DNA from: Rhizobium viscosum
Lineage (GTDB): Bacteria > Pseudomonadota > Alphaproteobacteria > Rhizobiales > Rhizobiaceae
Assembly (NCBI RefSeq): GCF_014873945.1
Contig: NZ_JADBEC010000002.1
Location: 1,984,001 to 2,048,000 of the forward strand
Reading direction: 5' to 3'
DNA length: 64,000 nucleotides
In this document: positions 1 through 9,201 of the stretch, piece by piece
How positions within the stretch are numbered: position 1 is the stretch's first letter
How the letters are laid out: the number at the start of each line of letters is the position of its first letter
Position numbers and translations under genes: made by a program
Notes under the pieces: model-generated
Database searches by the model: none
What the model was told of the DNA's origin: nothing
Seen by the model: the letters and a program-made list of their open reading frames with translations, nothing else

Positions 1-1107
1 GTTGAGGAAGGGCAGCAATGCCGCCCCCAGTGCCACGCCGCCGCCACTGAAGCTCGCCGGCTTCATCGGCGAAATCCATGGCGTCAGGAAGGGACGCTTT
101 GACGTGTCGCGCCGTTCGACGGAGAGCTGGTGGATCAACGCTTCGATGACGCTTCGCGGCAGGTCGCCGCCGATCATGATGACACCTGGCGCGATGAAGC
201 CGGCCATGGCGATGATCGGATCGAGCAGGTGGCTTGCGGCATCGCGGATCCACTGCGTCAATTGAGGGGAAGACGGCTCCTCGCCCGCGATGAGCCGCCC
301 GAACTCGTCCTCGCTGACGAGCGTCCGCAGGGCGCCGAAACCGACCACAGTGTTCAGCCTGATATTGTCGGGGCCGGTCAGCATTTCGCCGATACTGCCC
401 GCGCGTCCGTGAACGCCGGAATAGGGGATACCGCGAACGAGGAAGCCGGCCTGGACATCTTCATCGATGATGATCATCGCCAGTCCGCCTTCGGGGGCAG
501 GCGCGCCGATGGTGCGCTCGGCAAGCAGGCTTGCGGTGCACTCGTTTTCCACGTGGCTGGTCGGAAGCGTTGATGCTTGGTCGAGTTCATCGCTTTCCGC
601 TGCCGTCCAGTCATTGGACCCGATCCCCAGGCCGATGATCGGCAAGCCGGCATGCCGGCCGATCATGTTTTCGGTTACCGAAAGGATTGACGGCACGCGC
701 GTTGTCGGGGTGAGGGGAAAATATTCGCGGTCATGGACCTGGCCGCTGAGATCAATCAGGACCGCTTCGCCTCGGCTTTGGCGAACCCTGATACCGATCG
801 AGAATGCCCCATCCGGCCGCAGGGCAAATTCAGTGGCAGTGGCGCTATTGCCCGCGCCGTTGCGGCGATGCGACGTCACCAGGCCTCCGTCACTCAGGCG
901 GCGCAGGATATTGGTGATGCCCGGACCGGTAAGCCCGGAATGCCGGCCAAGTTCCGTCCGGGTCAATGGACCATGCCGGCGGATCGCTTCCAGGATGACG
1001 CGGATATTTCTGTCGGCGATTTCTCCCGACCGCAGACCGATTGTTTTACTCCGCGTAACGGCCGTTTCCTCTGCCTGACGCCGCGGCCCGGATCGAAGAT
1101 ACCGCAT
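1..1107 (-). CDS. ROK-family transcriptional regulator (3' end beyond window)
   Basis: Reading the minus strand from an ATG at 1107 gives 369 uninterrupted codons to the window edge, so the C-terminal end is missing. Residues about 30-85 form a winged helix (RRHGPLTRTELGRHSGLTGP followed by ITNILRRLSDGGLV), and the rest is the ROK/actin-like fold with late glycine-rich segments (IAPGVIMIGGDLP, SGGGVALGAALLP). This is the NagC/XylR repressor layout. An AGGGAAG ribosome-binding site lies just before the ATG. It is divergent from the alpha-mannosidase gene, so a sugar-responsive repressor of that gene is the natural inference. The ligand cannot be read from the sequence. Confidence 0.85.
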   Translation of the reverse strand, partial: MRYLRSGPRRQAEETAVTRSKTIGLRSGEIADRNIRVILEAIRRHGPLTRTELGRHSGLTGPGITNILRRLSDGGLVTSHRRNGAGNSATATEFALRPDGAFSIGIRVRQSRGEAVLIDLSGQVHDREYFPLTPTTRVPSILSVTENMIGRHAGLPIIGLGIGSNDWTAAESDELDQASTLPTSHVENECTASLLAERTIGAPAPEGGLAMIIIDEDVQAGFLVRGIPYSGVHGRAGSIGEMLTGPDNIRLNTVVGFGALRTLVSEDEFGRLIAGEEPSSPQLTQWIRDAASHLLDPIIAMAGFIAPGVIMIGGDLPRSVIEALIHQLSVERRDTSKRPFLTPWISPMKPASFSGGGVALGAALLPFLN

Positions 1108-1127
1108 GACCGTCTTCCCTAAGCACC

Positions 1128-1181
1128 TGAATGCTTGTGTATCACCGCCAAAACTCTCGCAACTTATTTCTTGAATGCTTG
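1128..1181. promoter_or_regulatory. Direct-repeat element between ROK regulator and alpha-mannosidase
   Basis: The ten-base word TGAATGCTTG occurs twice on the same strand, at 1128-1137 and 1172-1181. The copies start 44 bp apart, about four helical turns, inside the divergent intergenic region. The region after the second copy is A/T-rich. This is a candidate operator pair for the ROK protein; the role is inferred from position only. Confidence 0.4.
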
Positions 1182-1320
1182 ACGTGAAAACAAAGTTACT
1201 TAATCTAAGGGCAGCCACGCGTTTCGGTTGGAGGAGACGGGACGCGGCGCGTGCGGCTCATCTGCGCGTCCCTGGTTTTCTCCCCGCCCGTCAGTTGCTT
1301 ATTTTCCAATAGGACCCGCC

Positions 1321-4300
1321 ATGTCTCTCACTCTCGCCCAACGTCTCGATCGTTTGAAGGTTCGTACAGCCGAGCTTGCTCACTGGCGCGACAGGCAAAG
1401 CGTTGTGATCGACGGCTGGACCTTCGACGGCGAGCCGATCGCCCATCATCAGGATTGGCCGCACCGCAAGGGAACTGTTCATTTCGCGGCATCCGCGGCG
1501 GCACCGGGCGACTGGCCAATCGAAGAGGTTCGCCTGCAGCTCGATCTCGGCGGCGAAAGCCTGATTACATTGCTCTATCCGGGCGGGGAGGCCGAGACAT
1601 TCGGGCTCGACCCCTACCATCAGGAATTCCCGATCAAGGGCAGGGAGTTTTCAATTGCGACCGAAAGCGTTGCACGCTTTCCCTTCGGTGAGCCGAACCG
1701 GGCACCGAAGCTCAACAGGGCGCGGCTGATCTGGCTGGATGAACCGGTCCATAAGCTGCACCTTCTGTTGCGGCAGCTCGGCGAAGCCGCCGATGTGCTG
1801 GAAAACCATGAGGTCTTGCCGCACCTCATCGAGGCGGCCGAACAGGCGCTGCGCAGCCTCGACTGGCCCTCGGACACGTCAGCCTATATTTCGCGCACAT
1901 CCGGTGCGGTCATGCAGCAGAAGATCTGGGAACTGCCAGAGCTTGAGTCAAACCCGGCCGGCCTTAATGAAGCGCAGAGCGCTTCGGCTGGTGCCGCCTA
2001 TGATCAGCTGGTCGCGCGTCTGAAAGAGCTTCAGAAGCGATTCCCGCCGAATGGCGAGCTGTTGCTGACTGGCCATGCCCATATCGACCTTGCCTGGCTC
2101 TGGCCCTACGGCGAGACGCGCCGGAAGATGCGCCGCACCTTCAACACTGCGCTCTCGCTGATGGAGCGGTCGGACGACTTCCGGTTCAATCAATCGACCG
2201 CTCATTATTATGCGCAGATGGAAGAGGACGATCCAGAGCTTCTCGAGCGGATCAAGAAGAAGGTTGCCGAGGGCAAGTGGGAAACCGTCGGCGGCATGTG
2301 GGTCGAACCCGACACCAACATGCCGACCGGTGAAAGCCTTGCGCGGCAGGTGCTTTACGGGCAGCGCTATTTCGAGAAACACTTCGGCCTGCGCCATACG
2401 GTCTGCTGGCTGCCGGACTGCTTCGGCTTTTCGGGTGCCTTGCCGCAGATTTTGAAGCTTGGCGGGATCGACAGCTTCTTCACCATCAAGGTGAACTGGA
2501 GCGAGACCAATCATATCCCATCCGACTTGTTCTGGTGGAAGGGGCTCGATGGAAGCAAGGTTCTGACCCACACTTTCGACAATCCCATGCATGGCTACAA
2601 CGGTTTCGTGCAGCCGGATTGCTTCGTGCCGACCTGGAAGAATTTCCGCGGCAAGACGCAGCACGACACGTCGCTGCTGGCCGTCGGCTACGGCGATGGC
2701 GGGGGTGGCGTGACAGCTGAAATGGTCGAGCGCGAAGTGCAACTGCGTGACTTCCCGGCGATCCCGAGTGCACGCTGGGGGACGGTGAAGAGCTTTTACG
2801 AGAAGGCCCACCGCACTGCGACGGAAAAGGAACTTCCGGTCTGGGACGGGGAAATCTACCTCGAACTGCACCGCGCGACCCTGACCTCCCAGAGCGGCGT
2901 CAAGCGCAAGCACCGTCAGGCCGAACGAGCGCTGATCACCGCGGAGACAATCGCTTCGCTCGCGCATCTGCTGGGTGCTGCCAAACCGCAAAGCCTCGAG
3001 ACCGACTGGCGCGTCGTCCTGAAGAACGAGTTCCACGATATTCTGCCGGGCTCGAGCATCCGCGAAGTCTATATCGATGCCGAACAGGAACTCGACGGCG
3101 TCATCGGCAATGCCAAGGCGGAACAGGACAAGGCTTTGAAGGCGCTATCGGCCCAGCTTCCGGCGGGCGGGATGGCGGATGCGCTGGTTGCCGTCAATCC
3201 GTCGCTCGCGCCGCGGCCACTCACTGCGAGACTTTCCGATGGGACAGTCCTGTCATCTGCCGATACTGTCGCGCCACTTTCCGTCGCTGTCTTTGATCGC
3301 GGGATACTCAAGCCCGCCGGCATGCTGAAAGCCGATACGCACAGCCTCGAAAACGAGCATCTGTCTGTTGTCATCGGCAAAGATGGCGCCGTTTCGAGCC
3401 TTGTTCACAAGGCAACGGGCAGGGAGGCGATCGAGAGCGCAGCCAATCAGCTCTGGGTCTATCCGGCCGACAAACCACGCAATTGGGATGCCTGGGACGT
3501 TGATGCCGATTATGCCGAAAAGGCTGTCCGCCTCGACAGGCCCGAGAGCATCACGCTTGCCGAACAGGGGCCGCATCGCGCGGCGATCCGCGTCGTTTAC
3601 CGATACCGGAACTCGACCGTTACGCAGCTTTACGTGCTGACCGCCAATGCCCGCAGGCTTGATATCGAGACGACGATCGACTGGCATGACCGGCGTACGC
3701 TGCTAAGAACGCTGAACCCGGTCGCCGTGCGTTCACGCACTGCCACCTTCGAATGCGCCTTCGGTATCGTCGAGCGGCAGACACACACGAACACGTCCTG
3801 GGAGCAGGCAATGTTCGAAGCTGCCGCACATCGTTTTGTCGATCTCAGCGAACCGGGCTTTGGCGTCGCTCTGCTCAACAATGCCAAATACGGGCACAGT
3901 GCACGAGGCAATGTCATCGGCATGAGCCTCGTGCGCTCGCCGATCTATCCCGATCCGCTTGCCGATGAAGGCGAGCAGAGCTTTACTTATGCGCTGATGC
4001 CGCATGAGGGCGCCTGGCATGAAGGCGACGTCCTCAAGGAAGCGATCGATCTCAATCAGCCGCTCGTGACCATCGAGGCCAGTGGTCTCTCGGCAGGCAC
4101 TCTGTCGCCTCTCGGTGTAGAGGGCATACCGGTCGCCTTTTCGGGACTGAAGCCGGCGGAGGAGGGAGAAGGCCTTATCCTGCGGCTTTACGAACCGGCG
4201 GGCCGGCGCGGTCGGCTTTCGATCGCCTTGCTCTCGGGCTGGCAGGCTTCGGGACCACTGAACATCCTCGAAGAGCCGATCGAGCGTGCAGGCCCTGCCG

Positions 4301-4347
4301 ATATCATGCCGTTTGAAATTCGGACCTGGCGGCTGCAACAAAGCTGA
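1321..4347 (+). CDS. Alpha-mannosidase, glycoside hydrolase family 38
   Basis: A 1008-residue enzyme, the usual length for bacterial GH38. It is expected to hydrolyse terminal alpha-mannosides with a zinc ion and an aspartate nucleophile. Visible signatures are GHAHIDLAWLWPYGET near residue 250 (zinc His and Asp), GGMWVEPDTNMPTGES, WLPDCFGFSGALPQI with the nucleophile Asp at about 366, and NEFHDILPGSS near 568. The C-terminal half is the beta-rich mannosidase domain. No signal peptide is seen, so it should act in the cytoplasm on imported mannosides. The start at 1321 follows AGGACC; an in-frame start at 1228 would add 31 residues unlike the family. It is divergent from the ROK regulator. Confidence 0.93.
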   Translation: MSLTLAQRLDRLKVRTAELAHWRDRQSVVIDGWTFDGEPIAHHQDWPHRKGTVHFAASAAAPGDWPIEEVRLQLDLGGESLITLLYPGGEAETFGLDPYHQEFPIKGREFSIATESVARFPFGEPNRAPKLNRARLIWLDEPVHKLHLLLRQLGEAADVLENHEVLPHLIEAAEQALRSLDWPSDTSAYISRTSGAVMQQKIWELPELESNPAGLNEAQSASAGAAYDQLVARLKELQKRFPPNGELLLTGHAHIDLAWLWPYGETRRKMRRTFNTALSLMERSDDFRFNQSTAHYYAQMEEDDPELLERIKKKVAEGKWETVGGMWVEPDTNMPTGESLARQVLYGQRYFEKHFGLRHTVCWLPDCFGFSGALPQILKLGGIDSFFTIKVNWSETNHIPSDLFWWKGLDGSKVLTHTFDNPMHGYNGFVQPDCFVPTWKNFRGKTQHDTSLLAVGYGDGGGGVTAEMVEREVQLRDFPAIPSARWGTVKSFYEKAHRTATEKELPVWDGEIYLELHRATLTSQSGVKRKHRQAERALITAETIASLAHLLGAAKPQSLETDWRVVLKNEFHDILPGSSIREVYIDAEQELDGVIGNAKAEQDKALKALSAQLPAGGMADALVAVNPSLAPRPLTARLSDGTVLSSADTVAPLSVAVFDRGILKPAGMLKADTHSLENEHLSVVIGKDGAVSSLVHKATGREAIESAANQLWVYPADKPRNWDAWDVDADYAEKAVRLDRPESITLAEQGPHRAAIRVVYRYRNSTVTQLYVLTANARRLDIETTIDWHDRRTLLRTLNPVAVRSRTATFECAFGIVERQTHTNTSWEQAMFEAAAHRFVDLSEPGFGVALLNNAKYGHSARGNVIGMSLVRSPIYPDPLADEGEQSFTYALMPHEGAWHEGDVLKEAIDLNQPLVTIEASGLSAGTLSPLGVEGIPVAFSGLKPAEEGEGLILRLYEPAGRRGRLSIALLSGWQASGPLNILEEPIERAGPADIMPFEIRTWRLQQS

Positions 4348-4390
4348 TCGCGGTTATATCTGGGAGGGATCGCCACGCGTTCCAAATCTG

Positions 4391-4419
4391 TTGCGATCAC
4401 TCGTGAAGAGCGATCGCAA
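4391..4419. other. Inverted repeat downstream of alpha-mannosidase
   Basis: Perfect 8-bp arms TTGCGATC (4391-4398) and GATCGCAA (4412-4419) flank a 13-nt loop, 44 bp after the mannosidase stop. No T-tract follows, so it may be a weak terminator, an mRNA-end stem or an operator for the transketolase gene. Confidence 0.35.
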
Positions 4420-4581
4420 TGCACTGCGTTTGTCTCGACAGGATGCGGAAAGAGGCCGTGGCGGCTATATGACGACCGGGTGATGATATTCTTGGTCGGA
4501 TTTCAACATGTCGCAGTAGCCCAGTCCGCATCGGGCACTATCTTCGGGTCTGTCCTTTCACCAGCTCCCGAGGAAACGATC

Positions 4582-6612
4582 ATGACGGAATCCGTGAAGT
4601 CCGTACCGGCGCCCCGCGATCAGCACCTGCGCGACATGGCCAATTGCATTCGGTTCCTCTCGATGGATGCCGTCGAGAAGGCCAAGAGCGGGCACCCCGG
4701 CATGCCGATGGGCATGGCCGATATTGCTGTCGTGCTCTTTTCCGACTTCCTGAAATTCGACGCCGAAGACCCCTACTGGTTTGATCGGGACCGTTTTCTG
4801 ATCTCCAATGGGCACGGTTCGATGCTGCTTTACAGCCTGCTCTATCTGACCGGCTACCGGGATATGACGATCGACCAGATCGAAAACTTTCGTCAGGTCG
4901 ACAGCAAGACGGCAGGTCATCCCGAGTATCGTCATGCCACCGGCATCGAGACGACCACCGGGCCGCTCGGACAGGGCATTGCCAATTCGGTTGGTTTCGC
5001 GCTTGCCGAGCGCATCATGAACGCCAGGTTCGGTGACAATCTTTCGAACCACTACACCTATGTGTTCCTGGGTGACGGATGCCTGATGGAGGGCATCAGC
5101 CAGGAGGCCATATCGCTCGCGGGCCACTTGAAGCTCGGCAAGCTGATCGCGTTCTGGGACAACAATTCGATATCGATCGACGGGGCGACAAGTCTGGCGG
5201 AATCCGACGATCAGCCGGCGCGGTTCCGTGCATCGAACTGGCATGTGCAGGAGATTGACGGACACGATACGGACGCCATCCGCAACGCGATCGTCGAAGC
5301 GCAGCGGGTTACCGACCGCCCCTCATTGATTGCCTGCAAGACCATTATCGGCTTCGGCTTCCCGACCCGCGCCGGCACGCAGAAGGCTCATAGTGACGCG
5401 CCGGGTGAAGAGGAGATCGCCGGTGCCCGCAAGATTCTCGGCTGGAATGCGCCTCCCTTCGAGATTCCATCCGACCTGCTGGAAGACTGGAGGAAGATCG
5501 GCGCCAAGGGGCGTAATGCGCGAATGGCCTGGGCGGTTCGGGTCCAGACGGCGAAGGCAGATGTTCGCGGGGAATTCGAACGCCGCATGAAGGGCGAACT
5601 GCCTTCAGACTGGACCGGAGCGATAGAGGCGGCAAAACAGGAGCTTCTGTCCGCCGAAAAGGACCTTGCAACAAGGCAGGCGAGCGGGATTGTTCTCAAC
5701 CACCTTGCCGAGACCATTCCCGAGCTTATCGGCGGATCGGCGGACCTGACACCGTCGAACAACACGAAAGCCAAATCCATGATCGAGATTGCGCCGGGTC
5801 ACTATAACGGATCCTATGTCCATTATGGCGTACGCGAACATGGGATGGCGGCTGCCATCAACGGCATTGCCCTTCATGGTGGGCTGATCCCTTATGGTGG
5901 CACCTTCCTGACCTTTTCCGATTACGCCCGGCCGTCCATTCGGCTGGCGGCGATGATGGCGGTGCGTTCAATCTTCGTGATGACCCATGATTCGATCGGT
6001 CTCGGCGAGGATGGTCCAACCCACCAGCCTGTCGAACATCTGACGGCGCTACGCGCCATTCCAGGCCTCGCTGTGTTCCGCCCGGGCGACCCGATCGAGA
6101 CGGCGGAATGCTGGCAGGCTATTCTCGATGCCCCACGACAGGCTGCATTGATCGCTCTGTCCCGCCAGCCCATGCCGCTTCTGAGAAGGCAGCCGGGCTC
6201 CATCAACCTGTCTGCAAAGGGTGGATACGTTCTGCTTGAGGCTGAGGGCGGTGCTCGCGAGTTGACGATCATGTCGACGGGATCGGAACTGCATCTTGCC
6301 GTTGAAGCAAGGGCGAAGCTCCAGGCGGAGGGCGTCCCAACCGCTGTTGTTTCCATGCCGTGCCGGCTGCTGTTTGAGGCGCAGGCACCGGACTACAAGC
6401 GGGAGGTTCTCGGGGGCGGAACTGCGCGTGTCGCGGTGGAAGCAGCCGTCCAGGATAGCTGGGACCGATATCTCGGGCTCGACGGCCGGTTCGTCGGCAT
6501 GCACAGCTTCGGGGCGTCGGGCAAGATCGACGACGTCTACAAGAAGTTCGACATTACCACCGACGCAGTTGTGAGGGCCGCACGAGGAGCACTGGGTGTT
6601 CGCCGTCGATGA
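4582..6612 (+). CDS. tkt: Transketolase
   Basis: A 676-residue thiamine-diphosphate enzyme that moves two-carbon units between ketose and aldose phosphates in the pentose phosphate pathway. Family signatures are clear: SGHPGMPMGMADI near the N-terminus, GDGCLMEGISQEA followed by DNNSISIDG (diphosphate/metal binding), GVREHGMAAAINGIALHGG (catalytic Glu and adjacent motif) and LTFSDYARPSIRLAAMM. The ATG at 4582 has AGGAAACG just upstream. The in-frame start at 4480 would add an unrelated 34-residue extension. It is not in a Calvin-cycle or pentose-phosphate cluster here, so it may be a paralogue of the housekeeping enzyme, serving sugars brought in by neighbouring systems (inference). Confidence 0.94.
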   Translation: MTESVKSVPAPRDQHLRDMANCIRFLSMDAVEKAKSGHPGMPMGMADIAVVLFSDFLKFDAEDPYWFDRDRFLISNGHGSMLLYSLLYLTGYRDMTIDQIENFRQVDSKTAGHPEYRHATGIETTTGPLGQGIANSVGFALAERIMNARFGDNLSNHYTYVFLGDGCLMEGISQEAISLAGHLKLGKLIAFWDNNSISIDGATSLAESDDQPARFRASNWHVQEIDGHDTDAIRNAIVEAQRVTDRPSLIACKTIIGFGFPTRAGTQKAHSDAPGEEEIAGARKILGWNAPPFEIPSDLLEDWRKIGAKGRNARMAWAVRVQTAKADVRGEFERRMKGELPSDWTGAIEAAKQELLSAEKDLATRQASGIVLNHLAETIPELIGGSADLTPSNNTKAKSMIEIAPGHYNGSYVHYGVREHGMAAAINGIALHGGLIPYGGTFLTFSDYARPSIRLAAMMAVRSIFVMTHDSIGLGEDGPTHQPVEHLTALRAIPGLAVFRPGDPIETAECWQAILDAPRQAALIALSRQPMPLLRRQPGSINLSAKGGYVLLEAEGGARELTIMSTGSELHLAVEARAKLQAEGVPTAVVSMPCRLLFEAQAPDYKREVLGGGTARVAVEAAVQDSWDRYLGLDGRFVGMHSFGASGKIDDVYKKFDITTDAVVRAARGALGVRRR

Positions 6613-6627
6613 GTGATCGGCGGCTGC

Positions 6628-6648
6628 GGGGCGGCTTGCCGCCCCTTT
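6628..6648 (+). terminator. Rho-independent-like terminator after transketolase
   Basis: A seven-pair G+C stem, GGGGCGG (6628-6634) with CCGCCCC (6639-6645), encloses the loop CTTG and is followed by a short TTT. It lies 15 bp past the transketolase stop and 30 bp before the end of the convergent ABC operon, so it could serve both sides. Confidence 0.6.
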
Positions 6649-6677
6649 CGCACTTTCGTGTGCCGAAAATTCCCGAA

Positions 6678-7448
6678 CTAGCCGGCGCGGCGCGTGGGTT
6701 GGTAGCCCCTGCTGCCGTCGAGAAGCGTGCGCGTATAGGAATGTTCAACATTTCCGCTGAGCAAAGCCTCTCTTGAAGCGATCTCCACGAACATCCCGCC
6801 CTGCATGACGGCGACCCGATTGCAGAGGTGAGCGATGACAGCCATGTCGTGGCTGACCAGAATGTAAGTCAGCTTCTCCCTTTCGCGCAGGTCCTTCAGC
6901 AGATTGAGGATCTCGGCCTGGATGGACACGTCGAGTGCGGATGTCGGCTCGTCGAGGAGAAGCACGCGCGGCTTCAGGATCAAGGCACGCGCGATTGCGA
7001 CACGCTGGCGCTGGCCGCCTGAGAGCTGATGCGGAAAACGATGATAGAAGGATGCGGGCAGGCCGACATCACGCAACGCCTGCTCTACGCGTTCCCTGCG
7101 CCGGTCGATGCCATGAATCTCGAGAGGTTCGAGAAGAGTGCGGCCGATCGTGTGACGCGGGTGAAGCGAGCCGAAAGGGTCCTGGAAAACCATCTGCTGC
7201 TTGGCGAGCTGCGATTTTGAGCGCTTGGCAGCGATTGCCTCTCCGTCGAGCGCAATCGAGCCACCCCATGCTTTGATCCTGCCGGCCAACGCGCCGAGAA
7301 CAGTGGATTTGCCGCATCCGCTTTCACCGACAAGGCCGAAGGTCTCGCCCGCAGCGACGTCGAAGGAGACATCCTTGACCACCTGCTTGGCGGAGTGGCC
7401 GCTGCCGAAGGAAACGGCAAGATTTTTAACTGATATCATCATGCTCAT
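6678..7448 (-). CDS. Dipeptide/oligopeptide-type ABC transporter ATP-binding protein (second ATPase)
   Basis: A 256-residue nucleotide-binding subunit with Walker A GESGCGKST, signature LSGGQRQRVAIARAL, Walker B VLLLDEPTSALD and a switch His in ILVSHDMAVI. The sequence around the Walker and signature motifs is of the DppF/OppF type. It is the last gene of a five-gene operon. Its ATG overlaps the stop of the preceding ATPase by four bases, implying coupled translation. The two different ATPases are expected to form a heterodimer powering the DppBC-like permeases. The C-terminal tail is shorter than in typical DppF, with no clear oligopeptide C-terminal zinc/iron motif. Confidence 0.9.
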   Translation of the reverse strand: MSMMISVKNLAVSFGSGHSAKQVVKDVSFDVAAGETFGLVGESGCGKSTVLGALAGRIKAWGGSIALDGEAIAAKRSKSQLAKQQMVFQDPFGSLHPRHTIGRTLLEPLEIHGIDRRRERVEQALRDVGLPASFYHRFPHQLSGGQRQRVAIARALILKPRVLLLDEPTSALDVSIQAEILNLLKDLREREKLTYILVSHDMAVIAHLCNRVAVMQGGMFVEIASREALLSGNVEHSYTRTLLDGSRGYQPTRRAG

Positions 7449-8293
7449 GCCTCCGCCCAGCTTGCGTCCCGCCTCAAGATTTCAAGACGGTCTCGAGGGT
7501 GGTCGAGGCTCGGCAGCGCCTGCAGGAGACCTCGCGTATAGGGATGGGTTGCCTCTTCGAGCTTTGCAGCTTCAAGCTCTTCGACGATACGTCCGGCATA
7601 CATAATGATCACCCGATCGCAGAAGCTCTTCACCAGGTTGAGGTCGTGCGAAATGAAGATCAGGCCGATGTTGCGCTCGGTGATCAGATCGTCGAGGATC
7701 GACAGGACCTGCTGGCGCACCGTCACGTCGAGAGCCGAGGTCGGCTCGTCGGCGATGATGAGAGACGGTGAGGAAATCAGCATCATCGAGATCATGATGC
7801 GCTGCCCCATGCCGCCAGAGACTTCATGCGGATAAAGATTGAAGACGCGCTCCGGATCGCGAATGTTGACCCGTTCGAGCATGGCGAGCGTGCGTTTGCG
7901 CGCCTCGCGGCGGCCGACGCCTTCATGCAGGATGACGGTTTCGGCGATCTGCTCCCCGACCGTCATGACCGGGTTGAGCGAATATTTCGGGTCCTGCAGG
8001 ATCATTGAAATGCGCCGCCCACGGATCGCGCGCATATCGGCCTCGCTGGCGCGTACGAGATCGACATCCTCGAAGCGCATTTCGTCCGCGACCACTTTGG
8101 CAGTGGCCGGCTGCAGCCGCATGATGGCGCGTCCGGTCGTGCTCTTGCCGGAGCCGGATTCGCCGATAATGCCGACTTTCTCGCGTCCGACATTGAACGA
8201 GACATTCTTCACGGCCGTCACGACGCCGGACAGGGTCGGGAACTGCACCGACATGTTCTTGACCGAAAGGATCGGCTGGGATTGATCAGGCAT
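7445..8293 (-). CDS. Dipeptide/oligopeptide-type ABC transporter ATP-binding protein (first ATPase)
   Basis: A 282-residue DppD/OppD-like ATPase with Walker A GESGSGKSTTGRAI, the Q-loop segment SMILQDPKYSLNPVMTVGEQ, signature VSGGMGQRIMISMML, Walker B LIIADEPTSALD and the conserved oligopeptide-type tail EEATHPYTRGLLQALPS. The start at 8293 (MPDQSQPIL) overlaps the stop of the upstream permease by eight bases; an upstream in-frame start at 8344 lies inside that permease. It acts at the inner face of the cytoplasmic membrane with the following ATPase. Confidence 0.9.
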   Translation of the reverse strand: MPDQSQPILSVKNMSVQFPTLSGVVTAVKNVSFNVGREKVGIIGESGSGKSTTGRAIMRLQPATAKVVADEMRFEDVDLVRASEADMRAIRGRRISMILQDPKYSLNPVMTVGEQIAETVILHEGVGRREARKRTLAMLERVNIRDPERVFNLYPHEVSGGMGQRIMISMMLISSPSLIIADEPTSALDVTVRQQVLSILDDLITERNIGLIFISHDLNLVKSFCDRVIIMYAGRIVEELEAAKLEEATHPYTRGLLQALPSLDHPRDRLEILRRDASWAEA

Positions 8294-9197
8294 TTCGAGG
8301 ATCCATGATGTCGCGCAGGCCGTCGCCCAGCAGGTTGAAGGCAAGGCTGACCACGAGGATTGCTATGCCGGGGACCGTCGTCAGCCACCAGGCGTCGAGC
8401 AGATATTGTCGGCCCGATGCTGCCATGGCGCCCCATTCCGGCATCGGCGGCTGGGCGCCGAGACCGAGGAAGCCGAGGCCGGCCGCCGTTAGGATGACGC
8501 TCGACATGTTGAGCGTCAGTCGGATGATGATCGAGGGAGCACAGAGCGGCACGATGTGATGGAGCAGGATGCGACCCATGCCGGCACCCTGCAGCTCGGC
8601 GGCGACGACGAAGTCGGCAGCCCGAAATGTCAGAGTCTCGGCGCGCGCCAATCGAGCGATCGGTGGCCAAACCGTCAGCGCAATGGCGATGACGGCATTC
8701 TCGATCCCAGGTCCGAGCGCTGCAGAAAAGGCGAGTGCGAGAACGAGGCTCGGGAAGGACAGGAAGATATCGGTGATGCGCATCAACACGACATCGACCC
8801 AGCCGCCGAGATAGCCGGCCGCCGCACCGATCACAAAGCCGATCGGCGCCACGATGACCGTCACCAGGATGCTGATATAGAGCGTCGTGCGTGCGCCATA
8901 GACGAGGCGCGAATAAACGTCGCGGCCGAACTCATCGGTTCCGAACCAGTTTGCGGCAGACGGTGGCTTCAGCGCCATCGTCAGATCCTGGGCAATGGGG
9001 TCGTAGCTGGCAAGCAGCGGCGCGAAGGCGGCGACGAGCACCAGCGCAAGCACGACGAGGAAACCCGCAAAAGCCAGCGGATTGGCAAGCAGGTTGAGCC
9101 ACAGGACGTAGGCCTTGTGGAAACGCGCCTGCCGGGCCGAGGAGAATTCCTCGTTGATCAGCCAATTGTGGAGATCGTTGAAATAACGTGTCGCCAT
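8286..9197 (-). CDS. Dipeptide/oligopeptide-type ABC transporter permease (DppC-like)
   Basis: A 303-residue inner-membrane subunit with an N-terminal transmembrane helix (LLANPLAFAGFLVVLALVLV) and the hallmark segment PPSAANWFGTDEFGRDVYSRL of DppC/OppC proteins. These are followed by five more hydrophobic segments and the coupling-helix EAA-type region (AAELQGAGMGRILLHHIVP). It ends with NLLGDGLRDIMDPR, the usual DppC terminus. It starts four bases after the DppB-like gene ends. Confidence 0.92.
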   Translation of the reverse strand: MATRYFNDLHNWLINEEFSSARQARFHKAYVLWLNLLANPLAFAGFLVVLALVLVAAFAPLLASYDPIAQDLTMALKPPSAANWFGTDEFGRDVYSRLVYGARTTLYISILVTVIVAPIGFVIGAAAGYLGGWVDVVLMRITDIFLSFPSLVLALAFSAALGPGIENAVIAIALTVWPPIARLARAETLTFRAADFVVAAELQGAGMGRILLHHIVPLCAPSIIIRLTLNMSSVILTAAGLGFLGLGAQPPMPEWGAMAASGRQYLLDAWWLTTVPGIAILVVSLAFNLLGDGLRDIMDPRNA

Positions 9198-9201
9198 GAT
9201 G

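Noticed and set aside
1948..3036. Long minus-strand open frame (362 codons) within the alpha-mannosidase gene
   Set aside because: It is antisense to conserved GH38 motifs, has no recognisable domain, and arises from high-GC third-position bias.
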